Positions 56,018-64,000 of a DNA stretch of 64,000 nucleotides are shown here, piece by piece. Location: assembly GCA_008012115.1 (NCBI GenBank), contig SSEB01000011.1, positions 62,001 to 126,000 of the forward strand. The letters run 5' to 3'. The translations under genes and the position numbers were made by a program. Within the stretch, counting starts at the first letter, position 1; each line of letters starts with the position of its first letter. Under the pieces are notes generated by a model. It had not been told where the DNA came from. It did no database searches and saw nothing but the letters and a program-made list of their open reading frames with translations. This DNA comes from Nevskiaceae bacterium. GTDB lineage: Bacteria > Pseudomonadota > Gammaproteobacteria > Nevskiales > Nevskiaceae.

Positions 56018-56545
56018 TCACTCCGGCTTGCCGGTCTCGATCCAGCGGCGCAGGCGCTGGAACTGCTCCGCCAGCACGCCGTCCACCGCTCCCGCCCACT
56101 CCGGCAGCGGACGCGCGGCATAGCCGCCGACCTTGTAGTCCAGCGTCAGCGTGGTGCCGCCGTCCGCGGGCGCCAGCGACCAAGTCATGCTGCCGGCCAG
56201 TCCTTCCCCTTGCAGCGGACCGAGCGCGCCATCGAGTCGCAACAGCTTGCCGGGCATGACGAAACTCACTGTCATGTGGCGGACGCCACCGCCGTCGGGC
56301 AGCGTTTCGCAGAAGCAGCCCCCGGGCTTGGCGTCGAGGCTGAGATGGGCGGCATCGCCGGACCAGGTGTGCTGCGGGTTCCACCAGCGGCCGATCTGCA
56401 GCAGGCCGGCATAGACCCGGTCGGGCGGCGCTTTCACCACCGCGCTGTCACGGACTTCGAAACCGGCCGCCGATGCGGCGACGACCTCGGCCCGGGCGAG
56501 CGGCGTCGCCAGGATCAGCGGCACCAGCAACCGCAGGCGCCGCAT
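56018..56545 (-). CDS. exported START/SRPBCC-like (polyketide cyclase fold) protein
   Basis: The 175-residue protein has a signal peptide (RLRLLVPLILATPLARA). An SRPBCC-type fold follows: VKAPPDRVYAGLLQIGRWWN, HLSLDAKPGGCFCETLPDGG, MTWSLAPADGGTTLTLDYKV. This fold binds hydrophobic ligands. The start at 56545 lies 2 bp after the HD-domain gene's stop, so they form an operon; the longer frame to 56794 is inside that gene and rejected. It converges with tonB, the two stops 3 bp apart. Confidence 0.8.
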   Translation of the reverse strand: MRRLRLLVPLILATPLARAEVVAASAAGFEVRDSAVVKAPPDRVYAGLLQIGRWWNPQHTWSGDAAHLSLDAKPGGCFCETLPDGGGVRHMTVSFVMPGKLLRLDGALGPLQGEGLAGSMTWSLAPADGGTTLTLDYKVGGYAARPLPEWAGAVDGVLAEQFQRLRRWIETGKPE

Positions 56546-56547
56546 GT

Positions 56548-57543
56548 TCAGACGTTGGCGCGTGCTGCGCCGCGCGAGGAGGGCCGGCGCGGTGCGCGGA
56601 TGCAGCGGCGCATCTGCGGCGCGCCGATCGCCACCGGGCGGCGGCGCAGCTCGGCGAAGCGCCGGCTGCGGATCATGCGCGCGATGTCGCGCAGGTGCAG
56701 GCGGATCTGTTCGACGTAGGGATTGCTGCCTTCGAAATGCAGGTCCATGTAGCGCCAGGCGCTGCGGAAATAGCCGTCGAGCCGTTCTTCCCACAGCTTG
56801 CGGTTGTACTCCGGCGTTTTCTCCATCAGCTCACGCACCGAGCGGTAGATCGGCTTGGGGCCGTTGGGCCGGCCCTTGCCGGCGAGGCCGCAGATCTCGA
56901 ACTCGCGATACAGGAAATCGCGGCATTTCTCCAGGTAGCAGCGGTCGGAGGTCTGCGCCAGGATGTCGGCGGTGCCGAGCAGGAAGCCGAGCATGCGGTC
57001 CTGCGGGTGGCTGACGCAGATCTCGTCGAGCGCGATCTCGTAGCCGGTGAAATGCACCACGTTGTGCGTCAGCTCGACCTGGTCGGCGAAGCCGATCTGC
57101 GGCAGCAGCGTGGCCAGGAACTCGCCGCTGCGCCGCACGTGGGTGAGCGTGAACTCGGCGCCGTTGCTGGCGCTGTCGCCGGTGCGGCGGATGTAGCCGG
57201 CGTCGTGGAACAGGGCGATGATCACGCCCAGCAGGCCGCGCCGCGCGCCCAGCCATTTGCCCGGCGCGACATGGCGCTCGTGCCCGTCGAGCAGGCGCGC
57301 CATCGCCAGCGCGCAGTCGAGGCTGTGCTGGGCGTCGTGATACCAGGTGTCGCAGCCGACATAGCCGGGCAGGGTACCGGCGTAGAGGCGGGTGAAGACA
57401 TCGAAGGCGTGATCGATCGGCGACAGGTCGACATGGGGATACAGCGGTGCCAGCAGACCCTTTACCGCCTTGCAGACGTCGGCCGGGTGCGAGATGCGCA
57501 CGGTGTTGGTGACGTCGTAATGATTCCGCCGTTTCGAATTCAT
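56548..57543 (-). CDS. HD-domain phosphohydrolase-like protein
   Basis: The 331 residues contain an HD metal site: CDTWYHDAQHSLDCALAMAR (His, Asp), then GVIIALFHDAGYIRRTGDSA (His-Asp), LTHNVVHFTGYEI, and GTADILAQTS for the last Asp. Metal-dependent phosphodiesterases of the HD/PDEase type have this pattern (HN..H..HD..D). Its natural nucleotide is not known. The C-terminal part (about 230-331) is helical and charged. It is followed by the START-like gene. The fold is clear; the function is not. Confidence 0.75.
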   Translation of the reverse strand: MNSKRRNHYDVTNTVRISHPADVCKAVKGLLAPLYPHVDLSPIDHAFDVFTRLYAGTLPGYVGCDTWYHDAQHSLDCALAMARLLDGHERHVAPGKWLGARRGLLGVIIALFHDAGYIRRTGDSASNGAEFTLTHVRRSGEFLATLLPQIGFADQVELTHNVVHFTGYEIALDEICVSHPQDRMLGFLLGTADILAQTSDRCYLEKCRDFLYREFEICGLAGKGRPNGPKPIYRSVRELMEKTPEYNRKLWEERLDGYFRSAWRYMDLHFEGSNPYVEQIRLHLRDIARMIRSRRFAELRRRPVAIGAPQMRRCIRAPRRPSSRGAARANV

Positions 57544-57629
57544 GCGCGTCCTTTTGCGGGCTGGCTCACACTCCCAGTGAGCTTTTGCATCCTACCCCCG
57601 CCCGGGAGCCGGGAAAAGGGAGGTGCGTC

Positions 57630-58403
57630 TCAGTCCGGCAGCGCGAAATCGGCGATCAGCGGCGCGTGGTCCGAGGGGCGCTCCAGGCGGCGCGGGGCGA
57701 GGTCCACGCTACAGGCGCGGCAGGCGGCGGCCAGCTCGTCCGAAGCCAGCACATGATCGATGCGCAGGCCGAGATTGCGGCGGAAGGCGGCCTGGCGGTA
57801 GTCCCACCAGGTGAAGCTCTGCGGCGGCTGCGGAAACAGCCGGAAGCTGTCCTTGAAGCCGAGGTCGAGCAGGCGCCGGAACGCCGCGCGCTCCGGCTCG
57901 CTGCACAGGATCTTGCCCTCCCAGATCGCCGGGTCGTGGGTGTCCTCGGCCGCGGGCGCGATGTTGAAGTCGCCGGTTACGGCCAGTTTCGGATGCGCCG
58001 CGCGCTGCTCGCGCAGATAGCCCTCCAGCGCTTCCAGCCAGCGCAGCTTGTAGGCGTATTTCTCGGTGCCGACGTCCTGGCCGTTGACCACGTAGACGTT
58101 GACCACGCGCACGCCGTTGACGGTGGCGGCGATCACGCGCTTCTGCTCGTCGGCGAAACCCGGCAGGTCGCGGCTCACCGCCTCGATGGGGTGCCGCGAC
58201 AGGATCGCCACGCCGTTGTAGGTCTTCTGGCCGTTGGCGGCGGCGCGGTAGCCGGCCGCCTCCAGCTCCGCAAACGGAAACTGCTCGTCCACGCACTTGA
58301 GCTCCTGCACGCCGACGACATCGGGCTGCGCGGCGGCGAGCCATTCGAGCAGGTGCGGCAGGCGCACGCGCAAGCTGTTGACATTCCAGGTGGCGATTTT
58401 CAT
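57630..58403 (-). CDS. xthA: exodeoxyribonuclease III (AP endonuclease)
   Basis: It cleaves at abasic sites and degrades 3' ends. The 257 residues show ATWNVNSLRVRLPHLLEWLA, VGVQELKC (catalytic Glu), YVVNGQDVGTEKYAYKL, TGDFNIAP (Asp/Asn), LRIDHVLAS and PSDHAPLIADFAL (catalytic His). The ATG at 58403 gives the standard N-terminus MKIATWNVNS; longer frames were rejected. It is divergent from the FKBP gene. Confidence 0.96.
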   Translation of the reverse strand: MKIATWNVNSLRVRLPHLLEWLAAAQPDVVGVQELKCVDEQFPFAELEAAGYRAAANGQKTYNGVAILSRHPIEAVSRDLPGFADEQKRVIAATVNGVRVVNVYVVNGQDVGTEKYAYKLRWLEALEGYLREQRAAHPKLAVTGDFNIAPAAEDTHDPAIWEGKILCSEPERAAFRRLLDLGFKDSFRLFPQPPQSFTWWDYRQAAFRRNLGLRIDHVLASDELAAACRACSVDLAPRRLERPSDHAPLIADFALPD

Positions 58404-58509
58404 GGCGGTGTCGGGTGACGGCGGGGTGGTGTCGCGACAAGCATAAACCGGCGATGACGCTGGCGGCGCAATGCTAGGCTGGGGCTCCTCTCGAATCGGG
58501 GCCATTCGC

Positions 58510-59232
58510 ATGAAGCTGATCCACCTGTTGCCGCTCGGCGGCATGCTGCTGCCGCTGCTGGCATTGGCCGATGTCGCACCGCCGCCTGCCGCCGATGCGC
58601 CGCCGCCGGCGTTGAGCCAGCAGTTTGGTTATGCCATCGGCCGCGATCTGGCGCACAGCCTGCAGCCGGTGAAAGACGTCCTTGACCTTCAGGCGCTCAA
58701 GCAGGCGCTGGACGATGCCGCCGCCGGCAAGCCGGGTCCGTACAGCGATGAGGAACTGCGCGAGGCCAAGCAGCGCATGGGCGAGCTCCTGCAGGCCCGT
58801 CTGCAGGCGCAGCGCGAGGCGCTGGCCGCCGCCAATCTCAAGGCCGCGACGGCCTTCCTGCAGAAGAACGGCAAGCGCAAGGGCGTCATCACCACCGCCA
58901 GCGGCCTGCAGTACGAGGTGCTGACCGCCGGCAAGGGGCCGCATCCCACGGCCGATGATTTCGTGACCGTGAATTACCGCGGCACGCTGGCCGATGGCAG
59001 CGAGTTCGACAGCTCCTATGCGCGCGCCGCGCCGGTGAGCTTTCCGCTCAGGGGCGTGATCCCCGCCTGGGTGGAGGGACTGCAGCTGATGCCGGCGGGC
59101 GCGAAGTACCGCTTCTACGTGCCGCCGGCCCTGGGTTACGGCGAGCGCGGTGCCGGCAGCCACATCGGTCCCAACGAGGCGCTGGTGTTCGAGATCGAAC
59201 TGATCTCGTTCAGCGACAAGGCGCCGGAATGA
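58510..59232 (+). CDS. FkpA/Mip-type peptidyl-prolyl isomerase
   Basis: The 240-residue periplasmic chaperone has a signal peptide (LIHLLPLGGMLLPLLALADV). A helical dimerisation domain follows (about 40-125; SQQFGYAIGRDLAHSLQPVK), then an FKBP domain (about 135-240; SGLQYEVLTAGKGPHP, VTVNYRGTLADGSEFDSSY, VEGLQLMPAGAKYRFYVPP, ALGYG). It assists folding of periplasmic and outer-membrane proteins. The ATG at 58510 was chosen for the signal. It converges with prlC. Confidence 0.93.
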   Translation: MKLIHLLPLGGMLLPLLALADVAPPPAADAPPPALSQQFGYAIGRDLAHSLQPVKDVLDLQALKQALDDAAAGKPGPYSDEELREAKQRMGELLQARLQAQREALAAANLKAATAFLQKNGKRKGVITTASGLQYEVLTAGKGPHPTADDFVTVNYRGTLADGSEFDSSYARAAPVSFPLRGVIPAWVEGLQLMPAGAKYRFYVPPALGYGERGAGSHIGPNEALVFEIELISFSDKAPE

Positions 59233-59253
59233 GCCGGCGCCCCTGAACCGCGC

Positions 59254-61302
59254 TCAGGCTGCCTGCGCCAGCCCGCTGTGGCGCAGCAGCGGCTCGATGC
59301 TCGGCTTGCGGCCGCGGAATTCGATGAACAGGTCCATCGCCTCGCGCGAGCCGCCCTGCGCCAGCACGGTGTCGCGGAAGCGTGCGCCGGTCTCGGGGGC
59401 GAAATCGCTCTCCTCGAAGGCGGCGAAGGCGTCCGCCGAAAGCACCTCGGCCCACTTGTAGCTGTAGTAGCCGGCGGCGTAGCCGCCCGCAAACACGTGC
59501 GAGAAGCTGTTGGGCATGCGGTTGAACGCCGGTGGCTCGATCACCGCCACCTCGCGACGCACCTGCGCCAGCGTCTCCAGCACGCGCGCGCCCCGCGCGG
59601 CGGCGTAGTCGCGGTGCAGGCGCAGATCGAACAGCGCGAACTCGATCTGGCGCAGCGTCGCCAGGCCGTTGAGGAAGCTGCGGCTGCGCTGCAGCTTGGC
59701 GATGAAATCGTCCGGTAGCGGCGCCCCGGTCTGCCAGTGGCGGCCGAGCTGGCGCAAGGTGGCGCGGTCATAGCACCAGTTCTCCATGAACTGGCTGGGC
59801 AGCTCCACCGCATCCCAGGCGACGCCGCGGATGCCGGATACCGCCGCCTCGTCCACCTGCGTCAGCAGGTGGTGCAGGCCGTGGCCGAATTCATGGAACA
59901 GCGTCACCACTTCATCATGCGTCAGCAGCGCAGGCTTGCCGCCGACCGGTGGCGTGAAATTGCAGGTGAGATAGGCCACCGGCCGCTGCAGGCCCTGCGG
60001 CGTGCGGCGGCGTGACAGGCACTCGTCCATCCAGGCGCCGCCGCGCTTATCGGCGCGGGCGTAGGGATCGAGGTAGAAGCCGCCGATCAACTCACCGGCC
60101 GCGTTCTTCACCGCGTAGGTGGTGACGTCGGGGTGCCAGACGGCGACGCCTTCGGTCTTTTCGATGCGGATGCCGTAGAGGCGCTGGACCAGGGCAAACA
60201 TGCCGTCGATGGTCTGCGCGGCGGGGAAGTAGGGGCGCAGCTCCTCCTCGGCGAGGCCGAGCTTTTCTTCCTTGTACTTCTCCGCGTAATAGGCCGAGTC
60301 CCAGGGCTGGAAGTCGTCCAGGCCGTCGAGCTGTTTCGCGTAGGCGCGCAGTTCGTCCAGCTCCTGCTGTGCGCGCGGCTTGGCACGGCGCGCGAGATCC
60401 AGCAGGAAGTGTTCGACCTCGTCCGGCGTTTCCGCCATCTTGGTGGCCAGCGACAGCTCGGCGAAATTCGCGAAGCCGAGCAGCCTGGCCTCCTCGTCGC
60501 GCAGCGCCAGGATTTCGCTCATCAGCGGCGTGTTGTCGTGCTGGCCGGCCAGCGGGCCCTGGTCGGAGGCGCGCGTGGCGTAGGCGGTGTACAGCTCGCG
60601 GCGCAGCTCGCGGTTGGTGGCGTAGGTCACCACGGCATCGTAGCTGGGGAAATCCAGCGTCAGCAGCCAGCCGTCGAGCTGTTTGGCCTGGGCCTTGTCG
60701 CGCGCCGCCTGCCGGGCGGCATCGGTCATGCCGTCGAGCAGGCGCTCGTCGGTGACGTGCTTGCTCCAGGCCTGGATGCTGTCCATCAGGTTCTCTTCGA
60801 ACTTGCTCTGCAGTTCGGAGAGACGCAGCGCGATCTCCTTGAAGCGCGCCTTCTGCGCGTCCGGCAGCGCGATGCCGCTGAGTTTGAAATCGCGCAGCGC
60901 GTCGTTCACCACTTTCCGGCGCGTCGCGGAAAAGCCGGCGAAGGCCGGGCTGTCGGCCAGCGCGCGGTAGGCGCGGTACAGCGGCTCGGACTGCGACAGT
61001 TCCAGGCTGTATTCCGTCAGCTTGGGCAGGCAGGCGTTGAACGCCTTGCGCCAGCCGGCGGTGCTGGTGACGCCGAACAGATGCTGCACCGGTCCCCAGG
61101 CATGCGAGATGCGATCGCCCATGTCCTCCAGCGGTTCGATCAGGTTTTCCCAGGTCGGCGCCGCCGTGCCGGCCAGCAGCGTCTCGAGCTGCGCGCGGTT
61201 GCGCGCCAGCACCGCGTCCAGCGCCGGCTCGGCGAGGTCGGGCGTGAGGCGGTCGAAGGCGGGCAGGGTGTTGGGGGCGTCGGCAAGCAGCGGGTTGGTC
61301 AT
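59254..61302 (-). CDS. prlC: oligopeptidase A (M3 family)
   Basis: This cytoplasmic zinc oligopeptidase degrades signal-peptide fragments and other peptides. The 682 residues carry LTHDEVVTLFHEFGHGLHHL (HExxH, about 465) and the downstream Glu in SGIRGVAWDAVELPSQFMEN. The N-terminus MTNPLLADAPNTLPAFDRLT and length match PrlC. It is followed upstream by repeat copy H. Confidence 0.96.
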   Translation of the reverse strand: MTNPLLADAPNTLPAFDRLTPDLAEPALDAVLARNRAQLETLLAGTAAPTWENLIEPLEDMGDRISHAWGPVQHLFGVTSTAGWRKAFNACLPKLTEYSLELSQSEPLYRAYRALADSPAFAGFSATRRKVVNDALRDFKLSGIALPDAQKARFKEIALRLSELQSKFEENLMDSIQAWSKHVTDERLLDGMTDAARQAARDKAQAKQLDGWLLTLDFPSYDAVVTYATNRELRRELYTAYATRASDQGPLAGQHDNTPLMSEILALRDEEARLLGFANFAELSLATKMAETPDEVEHFLLDLARRAKPRAQQELDELRAYAKQLDGLDDFQPWDSAYYAEKYKEEKLGLAEEELRPYFPAAQTIDGMFALVQRLYGIRIEKTEGVAVWHPDVTTYAVKNAAGELIGGFYLDPYARADKRGGAWMDECLSRRRTPQGLQRPVAYLTCNFTPPVGGKPALLTHDEVVTLFHEFGHGLHHLLTQVDEAAVSGIRGVAWDAVELPSQFMENWCYDRATLRQLGRHWQTGAPLPDDFIAKLQRSRSFLNGLATLRQIEFALFDLRLHRDYAAARGARVLETLAQVRREVAVIEPPAFNRMPNSFSHVFAGGYAAGYYSYKWAEVLSADAFAAFEESDFAPETGARFRDTVLAQGGSREAMDLFIEFRGRKPSIEPLLRHSGLAQAA

Positions 61303-61391
61303 GGCGGGGCGTTACGGGGAGTTCGAAGCGAAGATGCGGCGACTATTCTAGCTTTCAAGCGCCGCCGCACCGGGCATGGACGCAGTAGATC

Positions 61392-61505
61392 GCCACCCGC
61401 TGTACGGCCCTTCGTCGGCAAGGTCGTTATAAATCATCAATCAAATTGAAAATAAATTTATAAAAAATAACAATTTGACCAGGCCAAAACCCACGAGCGG
61501 GTGGC
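61392..61505. repeat. 114-bp inverted-end AT-core element, copy H
   Basis: The ends are GCCACCCGCT (61392-61401) and AGCGGGTGGC (61496-61505), perfect. The left arm forms CCTT ... AAGG (61409-61423) in place of the TTCC ... GGAA of other copies. The core boxes GTTAT (61426-61430) and ATAAC (61467-61471) pair fully. The right arm holds TTTG ... CAAA. It sits 89 bp before prlC and 25 bp after the GIDE-like gene, both on the reverse strand. Confidence 0.92.
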
Positions 61506-61530
61506 ACGAAACCGGGGGCCGCGGCGCTGT

Positions 61531-62439
61531 CTACGGAAAGCGGCCGCTCTGGATCAGGTGCAGGAAGCCACCGCCGAGCAGCAGGGCGCCGAGCAGGCAC
61601 AGCAGGCCCCAGAGGCGGAAGCGCCGCGTCATGGTCTCCTGCGTCAGCGTCGAGAGGATGAAAGGCCGGCGGTCCGGCGGCTTGGCCATGACGTGCAGGT
61701 CGGGGTTGAGCGCGCGCTCGGTCTGCTGGCTGCGCACTTCGGTGATGGCGGCGCGGCGCGCGGTCTCCCACTCCTGCGCGTCGATCTGGCCGTCGCCGTC
61801 GGTATCGAAGCGACGCAGCAGCTCGCTGCGGTCCTTCTTCCACTCCGCCATCAGCTCGCTGACTTCGCGCGACTCGTTGAACTCCAGCTCGGCGTTCTGC
61901 GTGCGGAACCAGCCGATGGCGTAGAGCGGGGCGCCGACCAGGATCAGTTGTTCGCTGTAGCGGTAGTCGCCGAACTGGAACCAGCTGCCGTCCGGCGGCC
62001 GGTGCGGGCGTTGCACCGGCCCGCGCCAGCTGCGGCTGAGGCTGGGCCGCACGTCGGCATGATCGGGATCGATGATGCATTCGCCGGTGGGATCGGCGAG
62101 CAGGAACAGCTCGCCGGAGGTTTCATGCTCGATGGTGCGCCACTCGTTGCGGCTCTCCTCGCGCACGCGCTCCTGCACCCGGTACGACCACCACACGCAG
62201 GGCGTGTCCGACAGCGGCGAGACGATGGGCGGGCCCGGCAGCAGACGCGCTCGCCCGCGCAGTTCGACATAGCCCTGGGCGGCGGAGCGCACCAGCGAGG
62301 TCGGCGTGTCCTCCAGCAGGCGCGCCCGTCGCAGCAGCGAAAAGGCGCTGAAGAACAGGGCCAGGCAGACCAGGGCGACGACCGTCGCCCAGAGCCACAG
62401 CCGCGGATCGGCGGCCGCCGCCGCGTGTGCGCTCACCAC
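61531..62439 (-). CDS. GIDE-domain membrane protein with EF-hand loop
   Basis: The 302 residues have membrane helices at both ends (LWLWATVVALVCLALFFSAF; LWGLLCLLGALLLGGGFLHL). The middle resembles the GIDE domain of MAPL/MULAN-type proteins (RGRARLLPGPPIVSPLSDTPCVWWSY; SGELFLLADPTGECIIDP), and there is an EF-hand-like loop DTDGDGQIDAQEWE at about 218-231. It has no RING finger. It starts at a GTG 6 bp after the lemA stop and so is translated with it; LemA-GIDE pairs are known in bacteria. The role is unknown; calcium sensing is suggested by the loop. Confidence 0.8.
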   Translation of the reverse strand: MVSAHAAAAADPRLWLWATVVALVCLALFFSAFSLLRRARLLEDTPTSLVRSAAQGYVELRGRARLLPGPPIVSPLSDTPCVWWSYRVQERVREESRNEWRTIEHETSGELFLLADPTGECIIDPDHADVRPSLSRSWRGPVQRPHRPPDGSWFQFGDYRYSEQLILVGAPLYAIGWFRTQNAELEFNESREVSELMAEWKKDRSELLRRFDTDGDGQIDAQEWETARRAAITEVRSQQTERALNPDLHVMAKPPDRRPFILSTLTQETMTRRFRLWGLLCLLGALLLGGGFLHLIQSGRFP

Positions 62440-62445
62440 GCGGCT

Positions 62446-63018
62446 TCAGCGCTGGAACAGCGCGCCGACGTCGACGTTGGCCTTCTCCTCGCGGCTGAAC
62501 TCCAGCAGCGCGGCCGGCTTGAAGCCGAACAGGCGCGCGACGATCACGTCCGGGAATTCCTCCAGGCGCACGTTGTTGGCGTTGACCGTCTCGTTGTAGA
62601 ACTCGCGGCGGTCGCTGATCGCATTTTCCAGGCCGGTGATGCGGCCGAGCAGATGGCGGATCGACTGGTCCGCGCGCAGTTCCGGGTAGGCTTCGACCGT
62701 CGCCGTGATCTTGCCCAGGCCGCCGCGCAGCGCCGCCTGCGCCTCGCCCACACCCTTGACGTCGCCGGCCTGGCGGGCGGCATCGGCCTGGTTGCGCGCT
62801 GCCATCACCTGGCTCAGCGTCTCGCGCTCGAACTGCATGTGCTGCTTGCAGGTATCGACCAGCTTGGGCAGCTCGTCGTGGCGCTGCACCAGCAGAACGT
62901 CGATATTGCTCCAGGCCTTGGCGATCCCGTGCTTGAGATTGACCAGCCCGTTGTAGATGACGATGACGTAAACCGCCAGCGCCGCGATCAGCGCCAGCCA
63001 GATATAGGTGGTGACCAT
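62446..63018 (-). CDS. lemA: LemA family protein
   Basis: The 190-residue protein has an N-terminal helix (IWLALIAALAVYVIVIYNGL) and the family core: HGIAKAWSNIDVLLVQRHDE, TATVEAYPELRADQSIRHLL, and NTVNANN-type end motifs (YNETVNANNVRLEEFPDVIV). LemA proteins are membrane proteins of unclear function, sometimes linked to cell-envelope stress. The much longer open frame upstream (to 63921) is an antisense shadow of the hydrolase gene. The ATG at 63018 has a GGGG ribosome binding site. Confidence 0.93.
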   Translation of the reverse strand: MVTTYIWLALIAALAVYVIVIYNGLVNLKHGIAKAWSNIDVLLVQRHDELPKLVDTCKQHMQFERETLSQVMAARNQADAARQAGDVKGVGEAQAALRGGLGKITATVEAYPELRADQSIRHLLGRITGLENAISDRREFYNETVNANNVRLEEFPDVIVARLFGFKPAALLEFSREEKANVDVGALFQR

Positions 63019-63150
63019 CCCCGTAATTCCTCTCCCTGCCAAACCGGCCCGGAAAGGATGAAGCAAACGGAACCGACGCGCTACCATGGGCGTCTCAGAC
63101 GGGCGGAACGCTCGGTTCCGCCTGTCCTCCTCCATGAAACGGGTTACGAC

Positions 63151-64000
63151 GTGCGCAAGTTCCTGATCTCCATTGCAACGCTGTGTCTGCTCGCCGGCTG
63201 CTCGGGCCTGGGCGTGCTCAACACCCTGACCACCGACGACGGCTACGCCGTGGCCAGCAACATTCCCTACGACAACGACACCGGCCAGTCGCTGGATCTC
63301 TACAACATCCGTGGCTCGCGCAACCTGCCGGTGGTGATCTTCCTGTACGGCGGCCGCTGGAGCCAGGGCAGCAAGGACGACTTCAAGTTCGTCGGTCAGG
63401 CGCTCACCTCGCAGGGTTTCATCACCGTCATCCCGGACTACCGCAAGTATCCGCAGGCGCGTTTCCCGACCTTCGTGCAGGACGCGGCCAAGGCGGTGAA
63501 GTGGACGCGCGACAACATCGCGCGCTACGGCGGCGATCCCAACCGCATCTTCGTCATGGGCCATTCCGCCGGCGCGCACATCGCCGCCATGCTGGCGCTC
63601 AACGGCGACTATCTCAAAGCCGTGGGCGGCAGCCGCAGCTGGCTCAAGGGCATGATCGGCCTTGCCGGTCCCTACGATTTCCTGCCGCTGACCGCGCCGG
63701 ACCTGCGCGACCTGTTCGGGCCGCCGGACCGCTACGAGCAGTCGCAGCCCATCCTGTTCGTCGATGGCAAGAACCCGCCGCTGCTGCTGCTGCATGCGGA
63801 AGATGACCAGACCGTGCTGGTCAAGAACACGCGCAACCTCGCGCGCGCCGTCGCCGCCGCCGGTGGCCCGGTGGAAACGCTGATCTATCCCAAGGTCGGC
63901 TGCCCGGCCTTCAACAGCCACAGCTGCATCCTCGCCACCATCGCTGCGCCGCTGCGCCGCCAGTCCGACGTTCTGGCCGGCATCACCGACTTCATCCGCC
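63151..64000 (+). CDS. alpha/beta hydrolase lipoprotein (3' end beyond window)
   Basis: The GTG at 63151 begins MRKFLISIATLCLLAGCSGL, a lipoprotein signal. The mature part has LYGGRWSQGSKDDF (oxyanion region), PDYRKYPQARFPTFVQDAAK, the nucleophile elbow MGHSAGAHIAAMLAL (Ser about 156) and LLLHAEDDQTVLVKNTRNLA (acid). The catalytic His should follow near the right edge (FNSHSCILATIA). It resembles carboxylesterase/kynurenine-formamidase-like hydrolases. No ATG is available in frame; the ATG at 63134 is in another frame that stops at once. 283 codons lie in the window; the stop does not. Confidence 0.82.
   Translation, partial: MRKFLISIATLCLLAGCSGLGVLNTLTTDDGYAVASNIPYDNDTGQSLDLYNIRGSRNLPVVIFLYGGRWSQGSKDDFKFVGQALTSQGFITVIPDYRKYPQARFPTFVQDAAKAVKWTRDNIARYGGDPNRIFVMGHSAGAHIAAMLALNGDYLKAVGGSRSWLKGMIGLAGPYDFLPLTAPDLRDLFGPPDRYEQSQPILFVDGKNPPLLLLHAEDDQTVLVKNTRNLARAVAAAGGPVETLIYPKVGCPAFNSHSCILATIAAPLRRQSDVLAGITDFIR

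Noticed and set aside
62446-63921. A 491-residue LemA fusion protein
   Set aside because: The extra N-terminal 300 codons are antisense to the lipoprotein hydrolase gene; LemA's own start with a ribosome binding site is at 63018.

Overview
The window is about 64 kb of high-GC chromosome, densely packed and mostly housekeeping. The gene content (RlmKL, YhdP-TldD, RsxB-type ferredoxin next to nth, CoaD-YfhL, PrlC, SbcB, Pseudomonas-like Dcd) points to a gammaproteobacterium. The base composition and gene mix would suit a Nevskiales/Xanthomonadales-type lineage; that placement is an inference. I see no prophage, insertion sequence, CRISPR array or defence island.

Layout: rpmI and infC (AUC start, own promoter); a degenerate cNMP-binding/EAL protein; a nodT-aaeB-aaeX-aaeA-like efflux operon with tRNA-Val upstream (1-7.1 kb). 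A phosphatase-family lipoprotein behind a Pho-box-like site, uvrB and tRNA-Arg (7.4-12.6 kb). A 1,391-residue Ig-like surface lipoprotein of different composition (12.8-16.9 kb). ald, nth, rsxB-like, metG, aqpZ, two tandem secreted paralogues, an aldehyde dehydrogenase, sbcB, apbC and dcd with a duplicated 3' tail (17-29.5 kb). Hydrolases, an unknown membrane protein, a TonB-dependent receptor with a DUF2946-like partner, an M28 peptidase, a Tat-exported phospholipase-C-like protein and rlmKL (29.6-42.5 kb). HDOD, yhdP-nitrilase-tldD, rsmD-coaD-fdx-ggt, and an exbB-cupin-exbD1-exbD2-tonB operon (42.8-56 kb). An HD/START-like pair, xthA, an FKBP, prlC, a GIDE-like/lemA pair and a truncated alpha/beta hydrolase (56-64 kb).

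The most striking thing is not a gene. Eight dispersed intergenic elements share 10-bp inverted ends (GCCACCCGCT ... AGCGGGTGGC) around an AT-rich core. Seven are exactly 114 bp and one is 113 bp. They align almost without gaps into a symmetric plan: 10-bp end, 24-bp variable arm, 46-bp AT core bounded by GTTAT-like/AATAAC-like boxes, 24-bp variable arm, 10-bp end. The arms can form hairpins that differ in sequence but recur in position, and one copy has a perfect 28-bp palindrome at its centre. The elements contain no ORF and I see no target-site duplication. I know no described family that matches. They may be a non-autonomous (REPIN/MITE-like) element, a structured RNA or single-stranded DNA element, or a chromosome-organising site.

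Other points of note: an ExbD paralogue with Asn at the proton-carrying Asp position, the dcd tail duplication with only synonymous changes, a three-repeat Pho box candidate, overlapping inverted repeats before aqpZ, and four related 80-residue repeats inserted inside Ig-like domains.
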